Notes: generated by a model from the sequence alone, not told the origin. A DNA stretch of 64,000 nt from Vreelandella songnenensis (GCF_003002925.1 NZ_PVTK01000003.1:62001-126000), one strand, 5' to 3'; shown: positions 43,571-53,727, numbered from the stretch's first letter. Numbers and translations: made by a program.

Positions 43571-44051
43571 ACGCCGCCAGAAGCTGCTGATCATTCTGGG
43601 CGCACTGGCGCTTGCGGGGGTGGCCGTGGGCCTGACGCTCTATGCCCTGCGCAGCAACATCAACCTGTTCTTCAGCCCGGTACAGATCGCCCAGGGCGAT
43701 GCGCCTATCGAGCGCACCATTCGCGCAGGTGGCATGGTCAAGGAAGGTTCGGTGGCCCGTGACCCGCAAAGCCTCAACGTCGAATTCCGGATTACCGACT
43801 ACGTGGATGAGCTTGCCGTGGCCTACAACGGCATCCTGCCGGATCTGTTTCGCGAAGGGCAGGGCGTGGTGGTGGTAGGCAAGCTGGCGGCCGACGGGCA
43901 GTTCATGGCCGACAAGGTGCTGGCCCGCCACGATGAAAACTACATGCCGCCGGAAGTCGCCCAGGCGCTGGAAGAGGCAGGCTACTCACCGGCCGATTAC
44001 CAGGCCAAGGCCGCAGAGGTCGGTGAGCGCCTTCGCTCACAAGACAAGTAA
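43560..44051 (+). CDS. ccmE: Heme chaperone CcmE
   Basis: 163 residues. Basic N-terminus (TPRRRQKLL), one membrane anchor, then a periplasmic OB-fold with [25 protein letters not shown] and the heme-linking histidine in [13 protein letters not shown]. The covalently bound heme is passed to CcmF. ATG at 43560 has AAGCGAG 8 bp upstream, while the ATG at 43554 is too close to it. It overlaps the ccmD end by 11 bp. Confidence 0.93.
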   Translation: MTPRRRQKLLIILGALALAGVAVGLTLYALRSNINLFFSPVQIAQGDAPIERTIRAGGMVKEGSVARDPQSLNVEFRITDYVDELAVAYNGILPDLFREGQGVVVVGKLAADGQFMADKVLARHDENYMPPEVAQALEEAGYSPADYQAKAAEVGERLRSQDK

Positions 44052-44112
44052 GTGTATTCGTTGAACGGCCATGGGCCGACGATGTTGATCAAAGTGCCGG
44101 GGTAGAGCGTCG

Positions 44113-46098
44113 ATGTTGGTAAAAATGATTCCTGAGCTTGGCCATTTCGCGCTGATCATCGCCCTGCCGATGGCCGTGGTGCAGACCCTGATGCCGCTGG
44201 CCGGTGCCGCCACGCGCCGGCCGCTGTGGATGGCCTACGGCCACCCCATGGCCGTGGGTCAGTTCCTGTTCATAGCGCTTGCCTACCTGTGTTTGACGGC
44301 AAGCTACGCGCTGGATGATTTCAGCGTGGCGAACGTGGCCAACAACTCCAATTCGATGCTGCCCTGGTACTACAAGCTGAGCGCGGTGTGGGGCAACCAC
44401 GAAGGCTCGGTGCTGCTGTGGAGCCTGATGCTGGCCGGCTGGGGCTACGCCGCTTCGCGCTTTTCGAAAAGCCTGCCGCGGGACATGCTGGCCCGGGTAC
44501 AGGGCATCATGGGGTTCATCAGCGTGGGTTTTCTGCTGTTTATTCTGCTCACCTCCAACCCGTTCACGCGGCTTTTACCCAACGTGCCGCAGGATGGCGC
44601 GGACTTGAACCCGCTGCTTCAGGATATCGGACTGATCGTGCATCCGCCCATGCTCTACATGGGCTATGTCGGGTTTTCGGTGGTGTTTGCGTTTGCCATC
44701 GCTGCGCTGCTGGGCGGCCGGCTGGACGCCGCCTGGACCCGCTGGGCGCGCCCCTGGACCAATCTGGCCTGGGCCTTTCTGACCGTGGGCATTGCGCTTG
44801 GCAGCTGGTGGGCCTATTACGAGCTTGGCTGGGGCGGCTGGTGGTTCTGGGACCCGGTAGAGAACGCCTCGCTTCTGCCCTGGCTGACGGGCACGGCGCT
44901 GATCCATTCGCTGGCGGTCACCGAAAAACGCGGCTCGTTCAAGAGCTGGACCGTGCTGCTGGCTATCTTCACCTTTTCGCTTTCGCTGATGGGCACTTTT
45001 CTGGTGCGCTCCGGCGTGCTTACCTCGGTGCATGCGTTTGCCAACGACCCTTCTCGGGGGCTGTTCATCCTGGTGCTGCTGGCCATTACCGTCACGCTGT
45101 CGCTCGGCGTCTTTGCCCTGCGTGCGCCCCGGGTGAGTCACCATGCAAGCTTCAGCTGGCTCTCGCGGGATGCGCTGCTGCTGATCAACAATATCCTGCT
45201 GGTCATCATGACCGTGACCATTCTGCTCGGCACGCTCTATCCGCTGATTCTGGATTCCCTCGGGCTTGGCAAGATCAGCGTGGGGCCACCGTACTTCAAC
45301 GCCCTGTTCGTGCCGTTGACCGTGATCATGTGCATCTTCATGGGGCTTGGGCCGGTGGCTCGCTGGAAGCGCATGGCATCCGGTGAGCTGGTCGGCAAGC
45401 TGTGGCTTGCCGGGGGCGCGGCGCTGGCGCTGGGCGTGGTGCTGCCGCTGCTCTATCGGGGCGAGTGGAACCTGTGGGCGTCGCTGGGTATCGTCACCGC
45501 GCTGTGGATCGTGCTGCCCCTGGTGCGCGATGTCTTCGACAAGACCCGCCATGGCGCTACCCGCCTGGGCGGGCTTGGCAAGCTGTCGCTGGCCTACTGG
45601 GGCATGGTGCTCGGGCATCTGGGCATTGCGGTCACCATTGTGGGCGTGGCGGTGGTGTCCAACTACGCCGTTGAGCGCACCGTGCGCATGGCGCCGGGCG
45701 CCTCTGTAGACGTCGCCGGCTACGAGTTCACCCTGCAGGAACTGGTCAGCCGCCGGGGGGCCAACTTTCTCGCCGATACGGCGGTGCTCGAGGTTGCGCA
45801 TACCGATTCAGGCCGGCGTTTTACCCTGCGTCCGGAAAAGCGGTTTTACCTGGCCACCGGCATGCCCATGACCCAGGTGGCGCTGCGTCCGGGACTTTTC
45901 CGTGACCTGTACGTCGCCATGGGCGAAGACCTTGATGATGGCAGCTGGGCCATGCGAATCCAGTACAAGCCCTTCGTGCGCTGGCTCTGGCTTGGCGGTC
46001 TGCTGATGGCGCTGGGAGGCGTGCTGGCGGTTATCGACAAGCGCTACCGCCGCACCCCGAAAGCGTCGCGCACCGCGCCGCAGGAGGTTACTTCATGA
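44113..46098 (+). CDS. ccmF: Cytochrome c heme lyase CcmF
   Basis: 661-residue polytopic protein that attaches heme to apocytochrome c. The WWD motif region is WGGWWFWDPVENASLLPW with heme-ligand histidines around it (VHPPMLYMGYVGFS; LIHSLAVTEKRG). The ATG at 44113 is preferred, with GGGGTAGAG upstream; an ATG four codons later would give the common MIPELGHFALI start. The stop overlaps the ccmG ATG (4 nt). Confidence 0.96.
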   Translation: MLVKMIPELGHFALIIALPMAVVQTLMPLAGAATRRPLWMAYGHPMAVGQFLFIALAYLCLTASYALDDFSVANVANNSNSMLPWYYKLSAVWGNHEGSVLLWSLMLAGWGYAASRFSKSLPRDMLARVQGIMGFISVGFLLFILLTSNPFTRLLPNVPQDGADLNPLLQDIGLIVHPPMLYMGYVGFSVVFAFAIAALLGGRLDAAWTRWARPWTNLAWAFLTVGIALGSWWAYYELGWGGWWFWDPVENASLLPWLTGTALIHSLAVTEKRGSFKSWTVLLAIFTFSLSLMGTFLVRSGVLTSVHAFANDPSRGLFILVLLAITVTLSLGVFALRAPRVSHHASFSWLSRDALLLINNILLVIMTVTILLGTLYPLILDSLGLGKISVGPPYFNALFVPLTVIMCIFMGLGPVARWKRMASGELVGKLWLAGGAALALGVVLPLLYRGEWNLWASLGIVTALWIVLPLVRDVFDKTRHGATRLGGLGKLSLAYWGMVLGHLGIAVTIVGVAVVSNYAVERTVRMAPGASVDVAGYEFTLQELVSRRGANFLADTAVLEVAHTDSGRRFTLRPEKRFYLATGMPMTQVALRPGLFRDLYVAMGEDLDDGSWAMRIQYKPFVRWLWLGGLLMALGGVLAVIDKRYRRTPKASRTAPQEVTS

Positions 46099-46622
46099 AT
46101 CGTCGGCTGCTGCTGTTGCTTCTGCCGCTGGGCTTTCTGATCGTGGCGCTGTTTTTCTACCAGCGCCTTCAGCACGACCCGTCCGCACGGGATTCGGCGC
46201 TGATGGCCCGAGCCTTCCCGGCCTTCGAGGCCACTACGCTGCGCGATGAAAGCCACCACATCGACCAACGCCTGCTGGAAGGCGAGCTCACGCTGGTCAA
46301 CGTGTGGGGCGAGTGGTGTCCGGCCTGCAAGCAGGAGATGCCCCAGCTGCTCGAGCTTGCTGACCACGGCATCCGCATGGTGGGGGTGAACTACCGCGAT
46401 ACCCGCGAAAAGGGCAAGAGCTTTCTTGACGAGTATGGCGACCCGTTCGAGGTCAATATCTTCGACCCCGAAGGCGACCTGGGCTTTGATCTGGGCGTGT
46501 ACGGCGCCCCGGAAACCTTTCTGGTGGATGCCGAGGGTATCATTCGCTACCACCATAAAGGCTACATTTCGCCCGAGGACGTGACCCAGCGCATTCTGCC
46601 GGAGGTAGCCAAATGGCGTTGA
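46095..46622 (+). CDS. ccmG: Thiol:disulfide interchange protein CcmG (DsbE)
   Basis: 175 residues: N-terminal membrane anchor (LLLLLLPLGFLIVALFFY) and a periplasmic thioredoxin fold with the redox motif NVWGEWCPACKQEMP and GAPETFLVD. It keeps apocytochrome c CxxCH cysteines reduced. It overlaps ccmF at the start and ccmH at the end. Confidence 0.96.
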   Translation: MNRRLLLLLLPLGFLIVALFFYQRLQHDPSARDSALMARAFPAFEATTLRDESHHIDQRLLEGELTLVNVWGEWCPACKQEMPQLLELADHGIRMVGVNYRDTREKGKSFLDEYGDPFEVNIFDPEGDLGFDLGVYGAPETFLVDAEGIIRYHHKGYISPEDVTQRILPEVAKWR

Positions 46623-47089
46623 TTCGTCTGTTTAAAGCGGCGCTGTTTTTCGGCCTTGTGTTGACGGCGCTAAGCGCCGCGGCGGGGGGTATCGAGGTGC
46701 GCGAGTTCGACGACCCGTTGCTTGCCCAGCGCTACCATGACCTGACCGCCTCCATGCGCTGCCCGCTGTGTGAAAACCAGGCGATTGGCGACTCCGACGC
46801 GCCAATTTCCGCAGATATGCGCGAGCGCGTGTATCGGATGCTTCAGGAAGGCCGGGCGGACAGCGAAATCATAAACCATATGGTGGAGCGCTTTGGCGAC
46901 TACATTCTCTATAATCCGCGCCTGGAGAGCCGCACCTACCTGCTGTGGGGGTTGCCTGTCGGCCTGGGTGTCGTTGGCTGCCTGGTGGTGGTGCTGGTGG
47001 TTCGCGCCCGGCGCAACGCGTCGGCCAAGGCGCTCAGCGCCGAAGAGCGCGCCCGCCTCGATGCCCTGATCGACCGGAGGCCCTCATGA
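46613..47089 (+). CDS. ccmH: Cytochrome c-type biogenesis protein CcmH (CycL)
   Basis: 158 residues: signal peptide, periplasmic three-helix domain with the RCPLCENQAIGDSDAPI redox motif (LRCPLCQNQ family; here MRCPLCENQ), and a C-terminal membrane helix (LLWGLPVGLGVVGCLVVVLVV). It works with CcmG and CcmI in apocytochrome handling. Overlaps of 10 bp with ccmG and 4 bp with ccmI. Confidence 0.94.
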   Translation: MALIRLFKAALFFGLVLTALSAAAGGIEVREFDDPLLAQRYHDLTASMRCPLCENQAIGDSDAPISADMRERVYRMLQEGRADSEIINHMVERFGDYILYNPRLESRTYLLWGLPVGLGVVGCLVVVLVVRARRNASAKALSAEERARLDALIDRRPS

Positions 47090-48003
47090 CGCTTTTATGG
47101 GTCGCCATGGCGCTGATGCTGCTGCCGGCGATGGTCTGTCTGCTCGCGCCGCTGCGCTCGGCGCGCAGGCTGTATGACCAGCAGCAGGCCTTTGAGGCAA
47201 ACGACGATGCCACCGAGCAGAACGTGGCGATTTTCAAGCGCCGCCTGGCCTCGCTGAACGCCGCCCACGAGCGCGGCGATATCGACGCCGAGCAGCGCGC
47301 AGAAGGGCAGCTTGAGCTTGAGCGCAGCCTGCTCGAGGATACCGCCGCTCACCGCCCGCGCCCGCTGAAATCGGCCCGTGCCGGGCGGCTGGCCGTGCCG
47401 GTCATTGCGCTGGGGATTACCGCCATCAGCCTGTTCTGGTACGTGCAGGAGGGCGCCGTGGACGACCTCACGCTTTATGGCGTGCAGCAGGAACTGCTGG
47501 AAGATTCCAGCGCCACGGCGACCACCTATATCGCTCGGCTCGAGGAGTTGGCAGCGCGCCAGCCCGGCAACCCCAACGTCTGGGCCACGCTGTTTCCGCT
47601 CTACCGCGACACCGGCCAGCAGGCCAAGGCAATTCACGCCCTGGAACAACTGATGGCCCTGGAAGGGCGGCAGCCCGAGGTGCTTGCCCAGCTCGCACAG
47701 ATCCGCTTTTTCATGGCCGGGCGAGAGCTTACGCCAGAGGTGCAGGCTCTGGTGGATGAAACCCTGGCACAAGACCCGCGCCAGCCAACGGTGTTAGGCT
47801 TGCTCGGCCTTCACGCCTTCGGTGAAGGCGATTACGCCGGTGCCATAGAGCGCTGGCGCCGGGCGCTGGCCACGGCAAGCGATAACGCCATGGCGGATTC
47901 GCTGCGCGAAGGCATTCGCGTAGCCCAGCAGCGCCTGGAAAACAGCAATGACTCAACCGAAGATAATGCCGCCGAGGCCGTAACTGATCGTGTATCTGAA
48001 TAA
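47086..48003 (+). CDS. ccmI: Cytochrome c biogenesis protein CcmI (CycH)
   Basis: 305 residues: two membrane helices (residues 1-20, LLWVAMALMLLPAMVC, and about 103-120) flank a cytoplasmic leucine-zipper-like loop (FKRRLASLNAAHERGDIDAEQ), and a periplasmic TPR domain follows (TYIARLEELAARQPGNPNVW and later repeats). It chaperones apocytochromes c. The true start is the ATG overlapping the ccmH stop, preceded by CGGAGG. The end of the operon; smc follows after 36 bp without a visible terminator. Confidence 0.93.
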   Translation: MTLLWVAMALMLLPAMVCLLAPLRSARRLYDQQQAFEANDDATEQNVAIFKRRLASLNAAHERGDIDAEQRAEGQLELERSLLEDTAAHRPRPLKSARAGRLAVPVIALGITAISLFWYVQEGAVDDLTLYGVQQELLEDSSATATTYIARLEELAARQPGNPNVWATLFPLYRDTGQQAKAIHALEQLMALEGRQPEVLAQLAQIRFFMAGRELTPEVQALVDETLAQDPRQPTVLGLLGLHAFGEGDYAGAIERWRRALATASDNAMADSLREGIRVAQQRLENSNDSTEDNAAEAVTDRVSE

Positions 48004-48039
48004 TTTTTCCATGCTGAACAGCCGCCTTGCAGGTCCGGC

Positions 48040-51000
48040 ATGCGTTTAACCTCCATTCGTCTGGTGGGCTTCAAGTCGTTTGTCGACCCGGTGACGGTGC
48101 CGTTTGACGGCAACATGACCGCGATCGTCGGCCCCAACGGCTGCGGCAAGTCCAACATCATCGACGCCGTACGCTGGGTGATGGGCGAATCCTCCGCCAA
48201 GACCCTGCGCGGCGAGTCCATGGCGGATGTCATCTTCAACGGCTCCACCGGGCGCAAGCCCGTGGGCCAGGCCTCCATCGAGCTCAAGTTCGACAACCGC
48301 GACGGCACCATGGGCGGGGTGTATGCCCAGTACGCGGAAATCGTGGTCAAGCGCCTGGTGACCCGCGACGGTCAGTCCAACTACTTCTTCAACGGCCAGA
48401 AGTGTCGCCGCCGGGATATCGCTGACCTGTTCATGGGCACGGGCCTGGGCCCGCGCTCCTACGCGATCATCGGCCAGGGCATGATCTCGAGGCTCATTGA
48501 AGCCCGCCCGGACGATCTGCGCTCGACACTCGAGGAAGCCGCGGGCATCTCCAAGTACAAGGAGCGCCGCCGGGAAACCGAAAACCGCATGCGCCGCACG
48601 CAGGAAAACCTGGAGCGCCTGGACGACATTCGCGAGGAGCTGGACAAGCAGCTCGAGCGCCTGAAGCGTCAGGCCGAAGCGGCCAAGCGCTACCAGGAGT
48701 TGAAGCAGCAGGAGTACCGTCTCAAAGGCGAGCTTGCCCTGCTGCGCGGGCGCACCCTGCGCGCCGAACAGTCGTTGCAGGAGAGCCGGGTACGCGAGCT
48801 TGAAACCGCCGTCGAGAAGGACGTGTTTGGCGTACGCGCGTGCGAAACCCGCCTCGAGCAGGCCCGCGAGCAGCACGATGAGCTGGCGGAAGTGCTCGAG
48901 CGCCACCAGCAGCAGTTCTTCGAGACCACCACGCACATTGCCAGGCTCGAGCAGGATCAGGCCCACCGCAAGAGCCGCGACGCCCAGCTGGCCGCGGACA
49001 TCGCCACCGCCCGGCGCGATCTCGACGAGCAGCGCCGGGTCAGCGAAGGCGACCGCGAACGCCTGATCGCCATCGACGAGCGCTTTGAAGACCTGGCGCC
49101 GGAGCACGAAGCGCTCGAAGAGCAGCTGGAAGCGCTGGAGCAGGCGCTTGCCGATACCACGCCAGCCCTGGAGGCCGCCGAGCAGCAGTGGACAGAGGCG
49201 GAAAATCGCTGGCGGGACTCGAGCCGCGAAGCCGAACGCAGCCAGGATCAGCTGCGCGACCTGGAGCAGCGCATTGCGCGCCTGCAGGCCGAGGGCCAGC
49301 GCCGGCGTCAGCAGCGCGGCGAGCTTGCAGATCTGAGCGCGCTGCGCGAAGAGCACCTGCAGTATCAGGCGCAGCTCGAAGAGGCACAGGCGCGCGCCGA
49401 AGCCTTCACCCAGACCCGCGAGCAGTGGCAGCAGCAGTACTTGGAAGCCAAGAACGCCTACCAGCAGGCCACGCGCACCCGCGATGACAAGCGCGCCAGC
49501 TTGAGCCAGCGCCAGGGCGAGCTTGCTTCGCTGCAGGCGCTGATGGACGCAGCCCTGGCTGACCACGACCCGGATATGCAGGCCACGCTTGCCACCCACG
49601 GCCTGAGCGATGCCCCGCGTCTGGGCGAGACCCTGAGCGTCACGCCGGGCTGGGAAACCGTCATCTCCTGGCTGCTGGCGCCCTGGCTGAATGCCCGGTT
49701 GGTCGCAAGCCATCAGCTGGCCGCGCTGCCGGAGGCGCTGGCCACCGACTGGTGTTTGATCGATGATACCGCACCTGCCGTTTCAACCGACGGCAAGCGG
49801 CTGGATTCGCTGGTAAGCGGCGCCGGTGCGCTGGGTGAATGGTTGGCAAGTATTCACTTCGTGGAGTCCGGCCTTGAGGCCGAGCAGCGGGCGGCAAGCC
49901 TTGCGCCAGGGGAAAGCGTGGTCAGCCGCGACGGCGTATGGCGCGGGCGCGGCTGGCTGCATCAGCAGGCCAACGGCCAGGGCGTCGATGGCCTGCTGGT
50001 GACGCGTCGGCGGTTCGACGAGCTGGACGCCCAGCGCGAAGCGGACGAGCAGACGCTGGCGCTGGTGGACGCGCAGTGCGACACCGCAAGCGAGACGATC
50101 GAGGCACTCGAGCTTGCCCGCGAACAGCAGGCCGAGCAGGAGCGCAGCCACGCGGCCAGCCTTCAGCAGCTGGCCATCAAGGAGCGCAGCGCCGCCCAGA
50201 AGCTCGAGCATCTGGAAGGCCGGGCCACGGAGCTCGACGCCGAACTCAGCCAGTTGCAGGAGGATGAGGCGGAGTTAACGCTCACTCTGGAAGAGCAGCG
50301 CGCCCGTTGGCATATCGCCATGGAGACCCTGGAAGCCGCCGCCGAGGCCCGAGAGACTACCGGCGAGCAGCGCGGGCGCCTGCGCGAACAGCGCGAGCAG
50401 CTGACCCGCGAGCATGCGCCGCTAAAAGCCCAGCAGCAGACCCTGGCGCTCGAGCGCGAACGCTTGACCGCCGAGCGCGACAGCCTGCGCTCGCAGCAGT
50501 CACGCGCAAGCGACAGCGAAGAGCGCCTGGCGCTGCGCATCGCCGAGCTTGAAGAGGCCCGCGAGGCGCTGCTGGAGCCCGACGAGCTGGCCGGCGAAGA
50601 GCTCGAAGAGCTGCTGCACCAGCGCGAGCAGCAGGAGCGGCGGCTCAACGACACCCGCCAGCAGGCCCAGGGATTGGCCGAGCAGTTGCGCAACGACGAG
50701 CTGGCCCGCCAGCAGCACGAACGCAACCTTGAACAGAGCCGTGAGCAGCTGCAGCAGCGGCGCATGGATGTACAGGCACTGGCCCTGAAGGCGGCAACCC
50801 AGGACGAGCAGCTCGCGGAGCTTGGCCACGACGCCGAGGCTCTGGCGGAAAATCTGCCGGGTGAGGCCAGCGAGCAGGCCTGGCAGGAGCGGCTGGAAAG
50901 CACCGGCGAGAAGATCCGCCGCCTGGGCGCGATCAACCTTGCGGCCATCGAGGAGTACGACCAGCAGGCCGAGCGGCGCAACTACCTGGAAGCCCAGCAC

Positions 51001-51534
51001 GCCGAGCTTACCGAAGCGCTGGAAACCCTGGAGCGGGCGATCAAGCGCATCGATCAGGAGACGCGGGTGCGTTTCCGGGAGACGTTCGATCAGGTGAACA
51101 GCGGGCTGCAGGAACTCTTCCCGCGTGTCTTCGGCGGCGGGGCAGCCTGGTTGACGCTGACCGGCGATGACCTGCTGGAAACCGGTGTGGCCATCATGGC
51201 GCGACCGCCGGGCAAGAAGAACAGCACCATTCACCTGCTGTCCGGTGGTGAAAAGGCGCTGACGGCGCTGTCGCTGGTGTTTTCCATCTTCCAGCTCAAC
51301 CCGGCGCCGTTCTGCATGCTCGACGAGGTGGATGCGCCGCTGGATGACGCCAACGTGGGCCGCTACGCCAAGCTGGTAAAAGAGATGTCGGAAAACGTCC
51401 AGTTCATCTACATCACCCACAACAAGATCGCCATGGAAGCCGCCGAGCGCCTGATGGGGGTGACCATGCAGGAGCCCGGCGTGTCGCGCCTGGTATCCGT
51501 GGGTATCGATGAAGCCGCGGCGCTGGTGGACTGA
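48040..51534 (+). CDS. smc: Chromosome segregation protein SMC
   Basis: 1164 residues. The N-terminal head has Walker A GPNGCGKSNIIDAVRW (about residue 32). Long coiled coils (about 165-500 and 660-1000) flank a hinge (about 510-640). The C-terminal head has the signature LLSGGEKALTALSLVF and Walker B FCMLDEVDAPLDDANV. It compacts and individualises chromosomes with ScpAB. It is the bacterial SMC type, not MukB. In related genomes smc is followed directly by zipA-ligA; here tarD and a LysR gene lie between. Confidence 0.96.
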   Translation: MRLTSIRLVGFKSFVDPVTVPFDGNMTAIVGPNGCGKSNIIDAVRWVMGESSAKTLRGESMADVIFNGSTGRKPVGQASIELKFDNRDGTMGGVYAQYAEIVVKRLVTRDGQSNYFFNGQKCRRRDIADLFMGTGLGPRSYAIIGQGMISRLIEARPDDLRSTLEEAAGISKYKERRRETENRMRRTQENLERLDDIREELDKQLERLKRQAEAAKRYQELKQQEYRLKGELALLRGRTLRAEQSLQESRVRELETAVEKDVFGVRACETRLEQAREQHDELAEVLERHQQQFFETTTHIARLEQDQAHRKSRDAQLAADIATARRDLDEQRRVSEGDRERLIAIDERFEDLAPEHEALEEQLEALEQALADTTPALEAAEQQWTEAENRWRDSSREAERSQDQLRDLEQRIARLQAEGQRRRQQRGELADLSALREEHLQYQAQLEEAQARAEAFTQTREQWQQQYLEAKNAYQQATRTRDDKRASLSQRQGELASLQALMDAALADHDPDMQATLATHGLSDAPRLGETLSVTPGWETVISWLLAPWLNARLVASHQLAALPEALATDWCLIDDTAPAVSTDGKRLDSLVSGAGALGEWLASIHFVESGLEAEQRAASLAPGESVVSRDGVWRGRGWLHQQANGQGVDGLLVTRRRFDELDAQREADEQTLALVDAQCDTASETIEALELAREQQAEQERSHAASLQQLAIKERSAAQKLEHLEGRATELDAELSQLQEDEAELTLTLEEQRARWHIAMETLEAAAEARETTGEQRGRLREQREQLTREHAPLKAQQQTLALERERLTAERDSLRSQQSRASDSEERLALRIAELEEAREALLEPDELAGEELEELLHQREQQERRLNDTRQQAQGLAEQLRNDELARQQHERNLEQSREQLQQRRMDVQALALKAATQDEQLAELGHDAEALAENLPGEASEQAWQERLESTGEKIRRLGAINLAAIEEYDQQAERRNYLEAQHAELTEALETLERAIKRIDQETRVRFRETFDQVNSGLQELFPRVFGGGAAWLTLTGDDLLETGVAIMARPPGKKNSTIHLLSGGEKALTALSLVFSIFQLNPAPFCMLDEVDAPLDDANVGRYAKLVKEMSENVQFIYITHNKIAMEAAERLMGVTMQEPGVSRLVSVGIDEAAALVD

Positions 51535-51554
51535 AGCGGTGAGACTGGGGGAAG

Positions 51555-52724
51555 CTAGCCTTCGCCCAGCTCACGCATGACGGCATACAACTTCGATTTG
51601 GCTTCAAAGCCTACGCCGGGAATATCGGGCAGGCCGACGTAGCCGTTTTCCACCTGAATGCCGTCGGCAAAGCCGCCAAAGGGCTGGAAGACATCCGGGT
51701 AGGACTCGTTGCCGCCCAGATGCAGGCCGGCGGCGATATTGAGCGACATCTGATGGCCGCCGTGGGGCACCACGCGGCGCGACGACCAGCCCATTTCATC
51801 CATCACCTTGAGCGTGCGCATGTACTCCACCAGCCCGTAGGAGAGCGCGCAGTCGAACTGCACGAAATCCCGGTCGGCGCGCATGCCGCCGTGGCGTAGC
51901 AGGTTGCGCGCATCCTGATGAGAGAACAGGTTTTCGCCGGTGGCCATGGGCAGCGCGTAGTGATCGGCAAGCTCGGCCTGAAGCGCGTAATCCAGCGGGT
52001 CACCGGCTTCCTCGTACCAGAAAAGGTGGTAAGGCTTGAGCGCTTCGGCGTAGGCGATGGCGGTCTTTAGATCAAAGCGGCCGTTGGCGTCCACCGCCAG
52101 GCGGCTGCCGTCACCCACGACGTCCAGCACCGCGTCGATCCGGCGAAGGTCCTCGTCAAGCGGGGCCGCGCCGATCTTCATCTTCACCACGTTGTAGCCA
52201 CGGTCCAGGTAGCTCTTCATCTCCTCCTGCAGCTTGGTGTGGTCCTTGCCGGGGTAGTAGTAGCCACCGGCAGCATAGACCCACACCTTGTCGTCGGCCT
52301 GGCCGTTCTTGTAACGCTCGGCCAGCAGGCGGTAGAGCGGCTTGCCTTCGATCTTGGCCACCGCGTCCCACACCGCCATGTCGATGGTGCCCACCGCCAC
52401 CGAGCGTTCGCCGTGACCGCCGGGTTTTTCGTTTTTCATCAGGGTGTCCCAGATGGCAAACGGGTCCAGGTTGTCGCGTTCCTGATCAATCAGGCTATCC
52501 GGGTCCGCCTCGCTGATACGGTCCAGAAAGCGGTCGCGCATCAGCGCGCCCTGGCCGTAGCGGCCGTTGGAGTTGAACCCGTAGCCGATCACCGGCTTGC
52601 CGTCGCGGATCACATCCGTCACCACGGCGACCACCGAGCAGGTCATCTTTGAAAAGTCGATATAGGCGTTGGCAATAGGGGAGGCGATGGAAACGGTCTT
52701 TTCGCGAATCTCGACAATGCGCAT
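51555..52724 (-). CDS. tarD: D-tartrate dehydratase (enolase superfamily)
   Basis: 389 residues, the same length as the characterised Bradyrhizobium enzyme. The active-site set lines up at a constant offset of one residue: Lys183 in KMKIG, metal ligands Asp212 (AVDANGRFD), Glu238 (YEEAGDPL) and Glu264 (ATGENL), and His321 (VPHGGHQ). It would dehydrate D-tartrate to oxaloacetate in the cytoplasm, which could feed the oxaloacetate-decarboxylating oadGAB pump in the same window (inference). AAGGAG precedes the ATG. Divergent from a LysR regulator. Confidence 0.87.
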   Translation of the reverse strand: MRIVEIREKTVSIASPIANAYIDFSKMTCSVVAVVTDVIRDGKPVIGYGFNSNGRYGQGALMRDRFLDRISEADPDSLIDQERDNLDPFAIWDTLMKNEKPGGHGERSVAVGTIDMAVWDAVAKIEGKPLYRLLAERYKNGQADDKVWVYAAGGYYYPGKDHTKLQEEMKSYLDRGYNVVKMKIGAAPLDEDLRRIDAVLDVVGDGSRLAVDANGRFDLKTAIAYAEALKPYHLFWYEEAGDPLDYALQAELADHYALPMATGENLFSHQDARNLLRHGGMRADRDFVQFDCALSYGLVEYMRTLKVMDEMGWSSRRVVPHGGHQMSLNIAAGLHLGGNESYPDVFQPFGGFADGIQVENGYVGLPDIPGVGFEAKSKLYAVMRELGEG

Positions 52725-52752
52725 GGCACACTCCTTGAAGGCCCTTGGGGCA

Positions 52753-52780
52753 GGTAAGCGGTAAGTCGGTAAGCCTTACC
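52753..52780. promoter_or_regulatory. Candidate operator between tarD and the LysR gene
   Basis: GGTAAG is repeated three times (52753, 52760 and 52768), and the last copy forms a palindrome GGTAAG-C-CTTACC (52768-52780). It lies in the 124-bp divergent gap, as LysR-type operators do. Confidence 0.55.
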
Positions 52781-52848
52781 CTAAGGGTGACAACCGGCCC
52801 TGCCCAATGCTATTACTTCGCCACCCCATGCTAAAACGGCATTGCCCT

Positions 52849-53727
52849 ATGGAACTCGTCTGGCTTGAAGACTTTGCAGCACTTGCCGAACACAAAAGCT
52901 TCGTGCGCGCAGCAGAGGCTCGACACATTACCCAGCCCGCGTTCAGCCGGCGTATTCGCGCGCTCGAGCAATGGATGGGCGTGGGCCTGTTCGTGCGCAC
53001 GCCACAAGGCACCACGCTGACCGAGGCCGGCAAGCACATTCAGGCTGGTGCCGTCGAGGCGATAGGGCAGCTCTACCGATTGCGTCGCGAAGCGCAGGAA
53101 ATCGAGGGCAAGGCGGACAGAACCCTGCAGTTTGCCGCCACTCACTCACTGTCGTTCACCTTCTTTCCGCGCTGGATTCGCACGCTCGAGCAGGGCGCCC
53201 CCATGGAGGCGCTGCGCCTTCACTCGGACACCATGGCCGCCTGCGAGCAACTGCTGCTTCACGGCGATTGCCAGTTTCTACTCAGCCACCGGCATGCGGC
53301 CGTACCCACGCGGCTGCCAGCAGATCAGTTTGAAAGCCTGAAAATAGGGGAAGACACGTTAATGCCGCTGATCGGCCGCGAGCTTTCGACACAAGGGACG
53401 CGTGAAGCAATCCCGTATCTGGCCTACACCCAGGCATCCGGGCTTGGTCGGGTGGTCAGCCATTGGCTTGCTGAAAATTCCCAGGCCCTGCCTCAGGCGT
53501 CGTATTTTGAAAGTCATCAGGCCGCCGTGCTGATGTCCATGGCGCTCGAGAACAAGGGACTCGCCTGGATACCCAAAAGCCTTGCAGAACAGGAAATTGC
53601 AGAAGGAAAGCTGGTGCGCGGGCGGGAGCCTGCGTGGGACATACCGCTCGAGATTCATCTGACCCGCCATCGCGGGGCGGTTGGCGGCTTTCCCGATATG
53701 TTCTGGAAGAGGCTAGCGAAAGGCTGA
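52849..53727 (+). CDS. LysR family transcriptional regulator
   Basis: 292 residues with the N-terminal winged helix-turn-helix (FAALAEHKSFVRAAEARHITQPAFSRRIRALE, key part ITQPAFSRRI) and a C-terminal periplasmic-binding-like effector domain (FAATHSLSFTFFPRWIRTLE region). Divergent from tarD, so it most likely activates tarD in response to tartrate or a related acid (inference). The start at 52849 gives the usual MELVWLEDF opening; two in-frame ATG codons upstream have no Shine-Dalgarno and lie in the presumed control region. Confidence 0.9.
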   Translation: MELVWLEDFAALAEHKSFVRAAEARHITQPAFSRRIRALEQWMGVGLFVRTPQGTTLTEAGKHIQAGAVEAIGQLYRLRREAQEIEGKADRTLQFAATHSLSFTFFPRWIRTLEQGAPMEALRLHSDTMAACEQLLLHGDCQFLLSHRHAAVPTRLPADQFESLKIGEDTLMPLIGRELSTQGTREAIPYLAYTQASGLGRVVSHWLAENSQALPQASYFESHQAAVLMSMALENKGLAWIPKSLAEQEIAEGKLVRGREPAWDIPLEIHLTRHRGAVGGFPDMFWKRLAKG

